DNA of 64,000 bases from Propionispira raffinosivorans DSM 20765. GTDB taxonomy: Bacteria > Bacillota > Negativicutes > Selenomonadales > Selenomonadaceae. The position numbers and the translations under genes were made by a program. Of this stretch, positions 1-8,400 are shown piece by piece. Position 1 is the first letter of the stretch. Every line of letters begins with the position of its first letter. A model generated the notes under the pieces. The model made no database searches, was not told where the DNA came from, and was given only the letters and a program-made list of their open reading frames with translations. The stretch is taken from NCBI RefSeq assembly GCF_000381065.1, contig NZ_KB905852.1, positions 1 through 64,000 of the forward strand, given 5' to 3'.

Positions 1-38
1 AATTGTGTATTAGTCAAAGCTTTTGTTAAACTTTTGAG

Positions 39-60
39 GTGTGCAATAGGTGTGCAATAG
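39..60. repeat. tandem 11-bp direct repeat
   Basis: GTGTGCAATAG occurs twice back to back (39-49, 50-60). A shorter copy of its core (GTGTGCAA) lies at 255-262, on the other side of the tRNA fragment at 162-206. Short direct repeats on both sides of a tRNA 3' end are what arm-type sites of tyrosine integrases look like. No integrase gene is visible, so this reading is inference. Confidence 0.4.
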
Positions 61-161
61 TCTATAAAAAATAGGTTTTAATATGTGCTTTTTGAGAGTT
101 TACGAGAAACAAAGTGCTGATTTTACTGGATTGTTAGGGCTGGTGATGCCCATTTTTCGCA

Positions 162-206
162 CTTCTAAGCCGTGGGTCCCGCGTTCGAATCGCGGCAGTC
201 GCACCA
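162..206 (+). other. tRNA-Arg(UCU)-like 3' half, probable attachment-site scar
   Basis: The sequence reads as the 3' half of a tRNA: anticodon loop CTTCTAA (anticodon UCU, Arg), the 3' anticodon strand GCCGT, a variable loop, a T-arm of CCGCG-TTCGAAT-CGCGG, the acceptor strand CAGTCGC, a discriminator A and CCA. The 5' half is missing: nothing upstream pairs with the acceptor or anticodon strands. A diverged copy lies at 12753-12796. A 3' tRNA fragment in direct repeat is the usual footprint of an element that integrated into a tRNA gene. The intact tRNA would be expected to the left, outside the window. Confidence 0.65.
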
Positions 207-216
207 ATGAATACAC

Positions 217-246
217 CGCTTCCGAGGTTCGGGAGCGTTTTTTATT
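217..246 (+). terminator. rho-independent terminator after the tRNA fragment
   Basis: A 9-bp stem (CGCTTCCGA / TCGGGAGCG, one G-U pair) with a GGT loop is followed by a T-run from 238. It lies 11 nt after the CCA of the tRNA fragment, so it probably travelled with the original tRNA gene end. Confidence 0.7.
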
Positions 247-277
247 TTATAAAAGTGTGCAACGATGATAAAAAATT

Positions 278-316
278 AAGGCTGTCTCAATAAAAAAATG
301 AGACAGCCTTTTGTTA
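278..316. terminator. bidirectional terminator
   Basis: AAGGCTGTCTCA (278-289) pairs perfectly with TGAGACAGCCTT (299-310) across an A-rich loop, and T-rich sequence follows. The A tract on the 5' side allows use on the minus strand as the end of the fic transcript. Confidence 0.65.
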
Positions 317-379
317 TTTTAAAAAAGCATTTGGAATTCTCAACATGCTGGCTATGACTGATTGGAGCCACTGCTCATA

Positions 380-402
380 ACCATCTTTGGATGGTCTTTT
401 TG
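380..402 (+). terminator. short terminator-like hairpin
   Basis: ACCATC (380-385) pairs with GATGGT (390-395), followed by CTTTTTG. The U-tract is on the plus strand, where no gene precedes it, so its role is unclear. It lies just beyond the 3' end of the minus-strand Fic gene. Confidence 0.3.
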
Positions 403-404
403 TA

Positions 405-1142
405 TTATTGAGCCAAAATTTGAATGTTTTTTTCTAATTCCTCAACTTCATAATTGGCAATAAGAGTCGTCATTGCTTCGATATCATTGCCGTTGCGATA
501 CGCATCAAAGGTATTATAATACTTAAGACGATCTGTAAATTTAATATTGACTGCTGGCATCATACCGGCTTTGATAAGTTCCAGATTCATAAGAAGACGC
601 CCAGTACGACCATTGCCATCAATGAACGGATGGATACTTTCAAAGCGCAGGTGAAATTCAGCAATTGCTTCAATGATATGCTTTTCTTGTTGCATTTTTG
701 TGTAATCTTGGACAAGTTCTTCCATTTGTACCGCCACTAAATAGGGTTGAGGTGGTATATGCTCAGAACCAATGATTTTCACTGGTAGGCTACGGTAGAT
801 TCCACGGTTGTTTGCATCATTTATAAGTACAAGGGAATGAACAGTTTTGATGACGTGTTCAGTGAGGTTGGTTTCATCATCAGCCAGTTGAATGATGTAT
901 TCAAAAGCATCTTTATGGCCGATTGCTTCCAAATGATCCTTGATTGGCTTTTCCGCAATAGTAATACCTAGTTGAAGAATAAGTGCTGTTTCTTCCAGAG
1001 TTAAAACATTTCCTTCGATTGCATTTGAGTTGTAAGTATTATCAATAATGAATTCATCGCGTAACCGTTTCAGTTCATCAGTGTTTAATGGGCGCATTGT
1101 TTTTAGTTTTGCACGAAGTTCATTTATTTTTGTAAAATCCAT
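405..1142 (-). CDS. Fic family protein (AMPylase fold)
   Basis: Fic-domain protein of about 245 residues. The catalytic motif HPFIDGNGRTGR is intact near residue 170; in this family the His deprotonates the target hydroxyl and the GNGR part binds the nucleotide phosphates. An inhibitory-helix motif SNAIEGN ([S/T]xxxE[G/N]) lies near residue 38, N-terminal to the Fic core, so this is an auto-inhibited class II Fic protein that needs no separate antitoxin. The ATG at 1142 has AAAGGA upstream; a TTG 12 codons earlier lacks a good ribosome site and was not used. The target cannot be inferred. It lies alone inside the tRNA-bracketed accessory stretch. Confidence 0.85.
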   Translation of the reverse strand: MDFTKINELRAKLKTMRPLNTDELKRLRDEFIIDNTYNSNAIEGNVLTLEETALILQLGITIAEKPIKDHLEAIGHKDAFEYIIQLADDETNLTEHVIKTVHSLVLINDANNRGIYRSLPVKIIGSEHIPPQPYLVAVQMEELVQDYTKMQQEKHIIEAIAEFHLRFESIHPFIDGNGRTGRLLMNLELIKAGMMPAVNIKFTDRLKYYNTFDAYRNGNDIEAMTTLIANYEVEELEKNIQILAQ

Positions 1143-1294
1143 AGGATCAATTCCTTTCGATCGTTCTTGTTGTTGCAAGGACGTTTTTTTATGAATAGAG
1201 TTTTCAGTGGAAGATACAATTGATAAGGACTCCTAAAAGTTGTATAATATTTTTGTGTAATATTTGGTTTTTGCATACTTAAATTTTACACCTA

Positions 1295-1327
1295 CTCTCA
1301 GGCGATTAAAAGCCTGGGAGTTTTTTT
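1295..1327 (+). terminator. terminator-like hairpin, plus strand
   Basis: CTCTCAGGC (1295-1303) pairs with GCCTGGGAG (1312-1320) with one G-U pair and is followed by seven T. No plus-strand gene precedes it here, so it may terminate an unseen short transcript or be a relic. The fic-levR gap (1143-1539) holds only this hairpin and the next one. Confidence 0.5.
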
Positions 1328-1328
1328 G

Positions 1329-1370
1329 CAAAAAAAAAGCTGTCGCAAGTTTTTGTAACGTGCGACAGCC
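1329..1370 (-). terminator. levR terminator
   Basis: On the minus strand GCTGTCGCA and its complement (1339-1347 and 1361-1369) form a 9-bp stem followed by a run of at least eight T. It is the first terminator downstream of the LevR-type activator gene. Confidence 0.75.
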
Positions 1371-1539
1371 TCTTGCATTTTACTGTATTCAATAATATAC
1401 TTTTTATATTTTCAATATTTACATCGAAAGTGATTTATATTGTCGAATATCAATAATTTGTAAGCAGATTTCTTCCCGATAGAAAGAAATTCACCAAACT
1501 TTTATACTGCTAAAAGAGATTGGTTGAATCCTACTGAAA

Positions 1540-4152
1540 TTAAGCAAGAGAAAAGTTTATACTTGTTATAGCAAAAATTTCTGTAATATAGCCAAGTTCA
1601 CTGTCTTGGATGGTTATGCCGTAGGTCCGTTCAAGAATTGAAAAACTATCTTTGATTACAGCATATATGTTTGAATGGCGTGTAAGCAAAAGCTGCAAGT
1701 TTTTATATTCGAGTTGTTCGTTACGAATTGAACGTTCGAGCATACATGCGGTATGAAACATAAATTTTACATATAAACTGGCTTCTTGCGTGTAGTTTAA
1801 TTGAGTTGTAATATCATAAAAAACATTTTCAAGTACTGGAATTGCTTTACGTGCATCAATAAATACTAAAACATTTTCGATAAGTTTAGTGATCTTTTCT
1901 GAATCAAAATGAAATTTTTCAGCGATCAGGTTTGTTGGACTGGGTACAGCAACATTCAGACCAATATAGTTGCTTTGAGTTTCAACTTCATGAGTCAATT
2001 GATCCAATGTAGTCAATGGTAGTAGTGCTTTGCGTGTGGCTTCGATGACCATTGGGGTTGTTACCATCCGTAATGTATTGGTCTTTATACCGGTAGCATT
2101 GGATATGAGGTCACCAAATGTTGTCAGAGATCCCATATCAGCAAGTAATAATACGCCCTTACCTTCATCAATTTTTTCTACGAGTTTTGTGGCACGTTCT
2201 AGAGTCTGGCTAACTTTTTCTTCTAGTGGCATACAGATACCATGGGCATGTTGGACTCCGAGTAACCGATTGGCAACTTCGGCGAAATCAGTAGCTGCAT
2301 AATAGCCGTGAGTAAGGACTAAAACACCAACATGGGCAACTTTTTTATTAATATCTAAGGTTTGTAGACAAAGAGAAATCAAGATGATTTCTTGTTTCGG
2401 AATTTCAATCTGTAGATGTTCTGCGAGATATTTTATAATTTTTGTGGAAATTTGATAATATATATCTTTTTCATTGATAGCTATATTGTTTTTTGGTAGA
2501 CTAAGAGGTTTGTGATTTTTGATGCGTTCCAGCATAGTTTCGACATGTAGAACTAGTCCATGAAAAACGGGTGGGGGGATTTTTAGTTCGAAATCTTTTT
2601 CGATACTAATTACTGATTCTTTCAATAGGTGATAAATTTGTGGTGATATAATTTTTAGGAACGCCGTCTCGTCGGAAATAGCGAGCTCAAGTGTTTCTTT
2701 ATTTTCGGTATAATCAAAGTATTTCATGATTTGGTTATTAAATATTTCTTTTATCGTATGTAAGGAAAGGTCTTCGGCAAAATATTTTTTCGAGTTATTA
2801 AGTAGAATTTGATAAAAGTTAGTTTGTGGCTCTTCTTCAGGCGGTGCATAAATAGGTTGATTTGGAGAAAATGAAACATCTGTTAGACGGTTCAAATCAA
2901 AAGATGAATTTAAGTTCGTTCGCTTGGTGGCTAGTACGTCAAGCGATTTCAAGTACTGAGCGGGTAAATGGGAAAGCTTGATATGGATTTTTGAACTTTT
3001 TTCGGTGATGAAATTTACGAACGCATTAGCACAGATGAGTTTGATATCATTTTCTAATTGACCGATATTACCAGGACAGTCATAGATAAGAAAAAGCTTT
3101 AAAATTTCTGCGGAAACATGAATTTCTTTATCCATATTTTTTGTTTCTTTTTGAAAAAAAAGTTTAATCAGATCATAACGTTCGTCGAGAGACCGATCTT
3201 CTAAATCTGGAAGTTGAATCAGGTTTGGAATGCGGCGCAGAAAGGTTTGTAATATGGAGGTGTCTGGTCTTTCCGTGGTAGCTGCAAAAATGAGGACTTG
3301 TGCTTCGCGTATGTTATCAGAATCTCCTAGTCGGTAGTATTGATTGCGATCTATAAGAGAAAAGAGCATTTCTTGTCCTTCAGGCGGTAGACGGTGGATT
3401 TCATCCAAAAAAAGTATACCATGGTTGGCTTTTTCGACAAGCCCCATATGGTCAGCAGACGCACTTGTGAAGGCGCCTTTTTTATGCCCAAAAAGATGTG
3501 AGAGCAAAAGTTGTGGATTGCCCGCATAGTCGGCACAATTGAAGATAATATAAGGAGCATTTGGAAGTAAACGTTGTGTTTGTTGGGCATAGGTGTACAT
3601 TACACGAGCAAGAGTAGTTTTGCCACCGCCAGTAGGTCCAATAATGAGACTGTGTAGTCCATGTGGTGGATATAAAATAGCAGCTTTAGCTTGTTTGATA
3701 GCAGTCTTTAGACTGCGGTCATAACCGATAAGGTGCATGAAGGGGGAGTCAGGGGATTGAATCAGGGGCGACGATATAGCAGGTTGTGTAATAGGTTCTA
3801 ATAATGTTGGTCTTGATGTAAGAAGAGCTTTTTCAGGAGGTGTAAACATTGACTGAAAATCTGCTAAATTAGAAAAGGTGTCAATAGAAAATGGTTTTGC
3901 AAAATATTTCGCAACAGGTTGGATTGCTAAGAAGAGAACAGGTTTGCCATGGATTTTTAATAAACGTTTTTCTCGATGCAGCTGATTTAGTTCGCGGCTT
4001 ACATTATCGCGGCTAATTCCCAGCTGTTCACTGACCCAGGTGGTTTCGAAACCGGATATTATTGTGTCAGGTAGTTCTCCACTTAAAAGTTGCTGGCTTT
4101 TTTCTAGGATAAATTTAAATATGCGCTCTTTTCGAAATGGTAGTTTTGACAT
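1540..4152 (-). CDS. levR: LevR-type sigma-54 activator with PRD and PTS EIIA domains
   Basis: Sigma-54-dependent PTS regulator of about 870 residues. An N-terminal helix-turn-helix is followed by an AAA+ domain with Walker A GPTGGGKTT (about 171-179), the sigma-54 contact loop GAFTSA (about 225) and LFLDEIHRLP. Then come a PRD, a mannose-type EIIA domain with a phosphorylatable His in LTHGYY (about 611) and a C-terminal PRD. Proteins of this kind read the phosphorylation state of a cognate EIIB and the general PTS. The start at 4152 has GAAGGGAT upstream; a longer frame to 4227 lacks such support. It is divergent from a mannose-family PTS operon with a perfect sigma-54 promoter, its obvious target. 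Confidence 0.9.
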   Translation of the reverse strand: MSKLPFRKERIFKFILEKSQQLLSGELPDTIISGFETTWVSEQLGISRDNVSRELNQLHREKRLLKIHGKPVLFLAIQPVAKYFAKPFSIDTFSNLADFQSMFTPPEKALLTSRPTLLEPITQPAISSPLIQSPDSPFMHLIGYDRSLKTAIKQAKAAILYPPHGLHSLIIGPTGGGKTTLARVMYTYAQQTQRLLPNAPYIIFNCADYAGNPQLLLSHLFGHKKGAFTSASADHMGLVEKANHGILFLDEIHRLPPEGQEMLFSLIDRNQYYRLGDSDNIREAQVLIFAATTERPDTSILQTFLRRIPNLIQLPDLEDRSLDERYDLIKLFFQKETKNMDKEIHVSAEILKLFLIYDCPGNIGQLENDIKLICANAFVNFITEKSSKIHIKLSHLPAQYLKSLDVLATKRTNLNSSFDLNRLTDVSFSPNQPIYAPPEEEPQTNFYQILLNNSKKYFAEDLSLHTIKEIFNNQIMKYFDYTENKETLELAISDETAFLKIISPQIYHLLKESVISIEKDFELKIPPPVFHGLVLHVETMLERIKNHKPLSLPKNNIAINEKDIYYQISTKIIKYLAEHLQIEIPKQEIILISLCLQTLDINKKVAHVGVLVLTHGYYAATDFAEVANRLLGVQHAHGICMPLEEKVSQTLERATKLVEKIDEGKGVLLLADMGSLTTFGDLISNATGIKTNTLRMVTTPMVIEATRKALLPLTTLDQLTHEVETQSNYIGLNVAVPSPTNLIAEKFHFDSEKITKLIENVLVFIDARKAIPVLENVFYDITTQLNYTQEASLYVKFMFHTACMLERSIRNEQLEYKNLQLLLTRHSNIYAVIKDSFSILERTYGITIQDSELGYITEIFAITSINFSLA

Positions 4153-4170
4153 AAAAAAGATCCCTTCTCT

Positions 4171-4293
4171 CAACAATGTGTGTTGATATTTATAAGGACG
4201 AAATTTAAATTGTGACATAGATTGCAATTATAAAACACACATTTGCAAAATTAATGAATTTATTATAACACAGACTTGGAATAAAGTGTGTTT
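4171..4293. promoter_or_regulatory. candidate activator (LevR) binding repeats
   Basis: Three related elements lie between the divergent genes: CAACA-N5-TGTTG (4171-4185), AAACACAC (4233-4240) and its inverse GTGTGTTT (4286-4293). They are 75-200 bp upstream of the sigma-54 promoter, the expected range for an upstream activating sequence. Assignment to LevR is inference from position and symmetry. Confidence 0.35.
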
Positions 4294-4368
4294 ATTTAGA
4301 AAAATATATAGTTATAATTCAAGGAACATGGAAATGTTTTTATTGTGACACACATGATATAGATTGAT

Positions 4369-4384
4369 TGGCACGACACTTGCA
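4369..4384 (+). promoter_or_regulatory. sigma-54 (-24/-12) promoter of the PTS operon
   Basis: TGGCAC (4369-4374), five bases, then TTGCA (4380-4384). The -24 GG and -12 GC are separated by exactly ten bases, matching the RpoN consensus TGGCAC-N5-TTGCW at every position. It lies about 29 bp before the EIIA start codon, and the divergent gene encodes a sigma-54 activator. Confidence 0.92.
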
Positions 4385-4412
4385 ATAATATAAAACAGGA
4401 GGTGATAAATTT

Positions 4413-4835
4413 ATGGTTGGTGTACTTATAGCAACTCATGGGAGAATGTCAGAAGGAATGTTAGATAGTGTGACTCTTATTATGGGAGAACCAGAACAAT
4501 ATAAAACATTGAGCCTGAAACATGGTGATGATATTGGTGTATTTAGAAATGAAATCAAGGATGCCATTATCAAACTTGATACAGGTGATGGCGTGTTGGT
4601 TCTGACAGATTTGTTTTCGGCGAGTCCGTATAATCAGTCTGCGATGCTTTTACCAGAACTTAAAGAACATAAATATCGTTTGATTTCTGGCGTGAATTTG
4701 CCAATGCTTATCGAAATATTCAGTTATCGTATGCGTGGAATAGTACTGGATAAGTTAGTAGAAACTGCAATGCAAATCGGTAAAGATGGGATAAAAGAGT
4801 TCTTTAAAGAAATGAAAGGTATAGAAAACAAATAA
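4413..4835 (+). CDS. PTS mannose-family EIIA component
   Basis: Cytosolic EIIA of the mannose/fructose/sorbose family, 140 residues, the normal single-domain length. It opens MVGVLIATHG, placing the phospho-acceptor His at position 9 as in ManX/LevD. It accepts phosphate from HPr and passes it to the EIIB encoded 13 bp downstream. Ribosome site AGGAGGTG. First gene of a five-gene operon (IIA, IIB, SDR, IIC, IID) driven by the sigma-54 promoter at 4369. Confidence 0.92.
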   Translation: MVGVLIATHGRMSEGMLDSVTLIMGEPEQYKTLSLKHGDDIGVFRNEIKDAIIKLDTGDGVLVLTDLFSASPYNQSAMLLPELKEHKYRLISGVNLPMLIEIFSYRMRGIVLDKLVETAMQIGKDGIKEFFKEMKGIENK

Positions 4836-4848
4836 GGAGGAAAATAAA

Positions 4849-5322
4849 ATGCCCAATATTGTTTTAGCAAGAATCGATGATCGTTTAATCCATGGACAAG
4901 TCATGACAGCTTGGATGCAATTCGTAAAGGGAAATCATATTGTAATTGTCGATGATGCAACAGCAGGGGATGATTTCTTAAAGTCTATTATTCGTATGGC
5001 AGTACCAGAGGCCGTGAATTTAGACATTTTTTTCTGCAAAGATGCACCAGAAAAATTAAAAGAAATTTCAGATACAGATAGGATTCTTATGTTGGCAAAA
5101 GATCCAGAAGTATATTTATTTCTTATTAAAGAAGGTGTGCCGATTAAAAAAGTTATTATAGGCGGCATGGGGGTAAATCCAAAACGCACGAAATTCTATA
5201 AAAATATTGCAGCTTCTGAGACTGAAAAAGAAAGCTTGCGCAGTATCATACATGAAGGAATTGAGGTTGTAATTCATATTATTCCAGATCAGGCGGAAGT
5301 TGATGTAAAGAGTTACTTGTAA
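4849..5322 (+). CDS. PTS mannose-family EIIB component
   Basis: EIIB of the mannose/fructose/sorbose family, 157 residues. The hallmark RIDDRLIHGQV is present, with phospho-His at residue 15. It takes phosphate from EIIA and donates it to the sugar moving through EIIC/EIID. IIA and IIB are separate polypeptides here, as in sorbose- and levan-type systems, rather than fused as in E. coli ManX. A ribosome site (AAGGAGG) precedes the ATG. EIIB is also the usual phospho-donor that inhibits LevR. Confidence 0.92.
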   Translation: MPNIVLARIDDRLIHGQVMTAWMQFVKGNHIVIVDDATAGDDFLKSIIRMAVPEAVNLDIFFCKDAPEKLKEISDTDRILMLAKDPEVYLFLIKEGVPIKKVIIGGMGVNPKRTKFYKNIAASETEKESLRSIIHEGIEVVIHIIPDQAEVDVKSYL

Positions 5323-5363
5323 TTTTTTATATAGAAATAAAGCAACAAGGAGGACAGAATATT

Positions 5364-6140
5364 ATGGTTTTAAAAGATGAAATTGCTGTAATAACAGGTG
5401 CTGGTAGTGGACTTGGAGCTGCTGCTGCAAAGGAATTCTCGCGTGAAGGCGCAAAAATTGTCGTTTGGGATCTAAATGGCAAGGCTGCACAGAAAATAGC
5501 AGATGAAATTATTGCAACTGGTGGAGAGGCAATTGCATGTCAAGTTGATGTACAAAGTAAAGACTCTGTAGATGCCGCGACTAAAACGGTGGTGGAAACA
5601 TATGAGAAAATCGATATTTGGATGAATTGTGCAGGCGTGTCGAAAATTTTGCCGTTTTTGGAGTGCACGGAAGAAGTATGGGATTTGACTATGAACGTAA
5701 ATTTAAAGGGTATGTTTTTCTGTTGCCAGAATGCAGTCCAAAATATGCTTAAGAATGGCAAGGGTGTCATTATCAATATGTCGTCTCAATCGGGGAAAAA
5801 AGCCGGTGCGCAATATCAGGCTTATTGTGCAAGTAAATTCGGAGTTATTGGTCTCACACAATCTATCGCTTTAGAATTTGCCCAAAAAGGGATTCGGGCA
5901 AACTGTATATGTCCAGGTGTTGTACAGACGCCAATGTGGGATAAACAGGTGATCGATTATGCCCGCAAGCGCAACTTGAAGCCGGAAGAAGTGATGCCAT
6001 ATTTTTGTAAAACAATTCCGATGGGGCGTACTTGCAGCTATAAAAACTTTACTGATATGGCAATTTTTATAGCAAGTGATCGTTCTGCCTATATGACGGG
6101 TCAAGCATTGAATTTGACAGGTGGAAGCCTGTTATATTAA
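5364..6140 (+). CDS. short-chain dehydrogenase/reductase in PTS operon
   Basis: Classical SDR of 258 residues. The cofactor motif TGAGSGLG lies near the N-terminus, Asp in VVWDLNG at the end of beta-2 favours NAD(H) over NADP(H), and the catalytic Ser (NMSSQSG) and YCASK (Tyr-x3-Lys) are present. It sits between EIIB and EIIC, so it probably oxidises or reduces the sugar (or polyol) phosphate the PTS delivers. Sorbose and sorbitol systems pair the same PTS class with a sorbitol-6-phosphate dehydrogenase of this family, but the sequence does not fix the substrate. Ribosome site AAGGAGG. Confidence 0.85.
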   Translation: MVLKDEIAVITGAGSGLGAAAAKEFSREGAKIVVWDLNGKAAQKIADEIIATGGEAIACQVDVQSKDSVDAATKTVVETYEKIDIWMNCAGVSKILPFLECTEEVWDLTMNVNLKGMFFCCQNAVQNMLKNGKGVIINMSSQSGKKAGAQYQAYCASKFGVIGLTQSIALEFAQKGIRANCICPGVVQTPMWDKQVIDYARKRNLKPEEVMPYFCKTIPMGRTCSYKNFTDMAIFIASDRSAYMTGQALNLTGGSLLY

Positions 6141-6156
6141 AAGGAGGAGTTTTTCT

Positions 6157-6915
6157 ATGTCCATTGATATACTTCAGGCTATACTGATTGGTGTCGTATA
6201 TTATTTAGGCTTTAATGGTACTCCATGGTTGACTAATCTGGGAGCAACCATTGCCAATCGACCTTTAATTGCAGGTACGATGGTAGGTTTTATTCTTGGA
6301 GATCCGGTAACTGGTTGTATTATTGGTGCTGCTATTAATCTGCCATATTTAGCATATATCTCAGCAGGTGGGACAGTGCCAATGGACCCAGGTCTTGCTG
6401 GTACTGTTGGAACAGCACTTGCAATGGCAGCCGGTGCATCACCGCAGGTTGCGGTATCATTAGCTGTGCCGATTGGGCTCTTGGGAACAATCCTTTTTAC
6501 GTTGCGCATGACTGTTGATATTGCTTTCGTTCATATGGCTGATAGGGCGGCTGAAGAGGGAAATTGGAAAAAAGTTATTTTCTTTAATGTTGTCCCACCA
6601 CAACTTTTCCTAGCTTTTATTTGCATAGTACCAGTTGCACTCGGCGTATATTTTGGCGCAGATCTCATGACGAATTTTATCGCTATGCTTAGTGGTACAC
6701 CGCTTCATGTGCTTACTGTTATTGGCGGCGTATTGCCAGCATTAGGAATTGCAATGAATCTACGTGCTATTCTTAACAAATATATCTTGCTCTTTTTCTT
6801 AATTGGCTTTATATTCCAAGTATATTTACATTTGCCAATCATTACGATTTCTGTTCTCGGTTTCATTATAGCTGTTTTGTATACTGAACTTTCCGTGAAA
6901 GCCGGGGTGAATTAA
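6157..6915 (+). CDS. PTS mannose-family EIIC component
   Basis: Membrane EIIC of the mannose family, about 252 residues, strongly hydrophobic, with PWLTNLGATIANRPLIAGTM and GLILGD-type segments near the N-terminus. The start at 6157 (MSIDILQAI) has AAAGGAGGAG upstream; a longer frame starting inside the SDR gene was rejected. With EIID it forms the sugar channel. It ends one base before the EIID start, indicating translational coupling. Confidence 0.92.
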   Translation: MSIDILQAILIGVVYYLGFNGTPWLTNLGATIANRPLIAGTMVGFILGDPVTGCIIGAAINLPYLAYISAGGTVPMDPGLAGTVGTALAMAAGASPQVAVSLAVPIGLLGTILFTLRMTVDIAFVHMADRAAEEGNWKKVIFFNVVPPQLFLAFICIVPVALGVYFGADLMTNFIAMLSGTPLHVLTVIGGVLPALGIAMNLRAILNKYILLFFLIGFIFQVYLHLPIITISVLGFIIAVLYTELSVKAGVN

Positions 6916-6916
6916 A

Positions 6917-7759
6917 ATGACAGAAGACATGAAACATGAAACAAGAGATACACCGCTCTTAAAAAAAAGTGATGTCGTTAAATCATTTTGGTTATGGATG
7001 TTTTTCTATGTATCCAACTATAACTATGAGCGCCTTATGGCAAATGGTTTCGTACATGCATTAATACCAATTCTTAGAAAACTTTACGGCAAAGATATTG
7101 AAGAATTTAAGCTTGCGATGAAACGTCATCTAGAGTTTTTTAATACGGAGCCGCATTTTGGCAGTATCATCGGTGGTATGACGATTGCACTTGAGGAACA
7201 GCGTGCTCAAGGAAAGCCAATCAATGATCAAATGATCACTGGGCTCAAGACAGGACTTATGGGACCTTTGGCTGGTATAGGGGACACACTATGGCAAGGA
7301 ACACTGACTCCAATTCTATTATCATTCGCATTGAGTCTGTCTGCTGGCGGTAGCCTTATCGGCGTTGGCATGTATATTGTTGCAATGCCACTCATTATGT
7401 TTACAATTGCATATAATCTTTGGATGAAAGGATATTTCCTTGGTCGTGAAGGCTTGCAAAAACTCATGTCTGGAAACATGGTTCAGAAGGTAATGAGTAT
7501 TGCTCAAACTACTGGTGGAATAGTGCTCGGCGGTCTTACAGCAACGTTTGTGACACTTTCTACACCTGTAGAATTACAACTCGGTGAGCAGGCACTAAAA
7601 CTTCAAGCTGATGTACTTGATAAATTGCTTATAGGTCTTCTTCCTCTCGCAATTACGCTACTTACATTGTATCTGTTGAATCGTAAGATGAAATCTACGA
7701 CGGTGCTCTGCATTATTGCTATTATTTCTAGTGTTGGTGCGGCGTTAGGACTTTTTTGA
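6917..7759 (+). CDS. PTS mannose-family EIID component
   Basis: EIID subunit, 280 residues, found only in mannose-family PTS. The N-terminal half carries the family region around FFNTEPHFGSIIGGMTIALE and GLMGPLAGIGDTLWQGTL, and hydrophobic segments close the C-terminus. It forms the membrane complex with EIIC. Last gene of the operon; a terminator follows at 7797. Confidence 0.92.
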   Translation: MTEDMKHETRDTPLLKKSDVVKSFWLWMFFYVSNYNYERLMANGFVHALIPILRKLYGKDIEEFKLAMKRHLEFFNTEPHFGSIIGGMTIALEEQRAQGKPINDQMITGLKTGLMGPLAGIGDTLWQGTLTPILLSFALSLSAGGSLIGVGMYIVAMPLIMFTIAYNLWMKGYFLGREGLQKLMSGNMVQKVMSIAQTTGGIVLGGLTATFVTLSTPVELQLGEQALKLQADVLDKLLIGLLPLAITLLTLYLLNRKMKSTTVLCIIAIISSVGAALGLF

Positions 7760-7796
7760 TTTGCAATTAGAGCGCATAACAGGCTGAAATGTTGAG

Positions 7797-7830
7797 GTGT
7801 TGCACTAAAAATTTAGTGCAACACTTTTAT
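7797..7830 (+). terminator. PTS operon terminator
   Basis: A perfect 13-bp inverted repeat (GTGTTGCACTAAA at 7797-7809, complement at 7812-7824) is followed by TTTTATTTT. It lies 37 bp after the EIID stop. Confidence 0.85.
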
Positions 7831-8400
7831 TTTGTGTGAAAAATAACCCTTAGTGTAAATAGTTCTTGGTAGAAGTTGCAAAATGAAGACATGTTTCAAG
7901 TAAATTACCCCAATTGTGTAGTAAAAGAAAACAAATTCTTTTCATTACAATTATGGAGATATTTTGAGAAAGTCAAGAGTTTTTAACGATTACCAGGGTG
8001 AATTAGGAAAAAGTATTGCTCTCAAATTTCCAATTTGTCTTGTGAAAAATAAATATCCTTTTACAAAAAAAAGTAGGAGGAATGCTATAAAGTTGGTTCG
8101 AGGAAACCATTATATCAATTAGCTCGGCAAATGCCGAGCGTCTGTTTATTATGCAGGAGGACTAATTTTAATATGAATAGAGCTGAAACAATTTTGTACA
8201 TCATAGAATTGCTAATATTTAAAGCCTTTCAGCAATATTAAAGGTCGTTTGTTTCCCCAATATACCACTTAAACGCTCATGGATAAAATTGATATCGTAG
8301 AGTGTTTTGAGAATTCAGGCTATAACTTTAGGGGGCGAGGTTTTAATAAAGCAATAGTAAATTTACAAATCGTCAGAGATCATCCCACTGGCATAGTTAG
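7831..8400. other. gene-poor stretch with decayed coding-like pieces
   Basis: No intact gene is seen. Two good ribosome sites (AGGAGGAATG near 8075, AGGAGG near 8155) precede frames that stop quickly; the second, from 8173, starts MNRAETILYIIELL before a stop. A perfect hairpin (GCTCGGCA / TGCCGAGC) lies at 8122-8139 without a U-tract. Together with the metallo-beta-lactamase remnant after 8401 this looks like degraded coding sequence. A 64-codon frame at 8279-8473 has no ribosome site and no recognisable motif. Confidence 0.4.

Noticed and set aside
83-268. 61-codon plus-strand frame at the window start
   Set aside because: It runs through the tRNA fragment and its terminator and has no ribosome site.
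2030-3590. Several 60-90 codon frames inside the levR-type gene
   Set aside because: They are antisense or alternate-frame shadows of a clearly coding region with intact domains.
6201-6509. 102-codon minus-strand frame inside the EIIC gene
   Set aside because: Ala/Pro-rich shadow of a membrane protein gene, no start signal.
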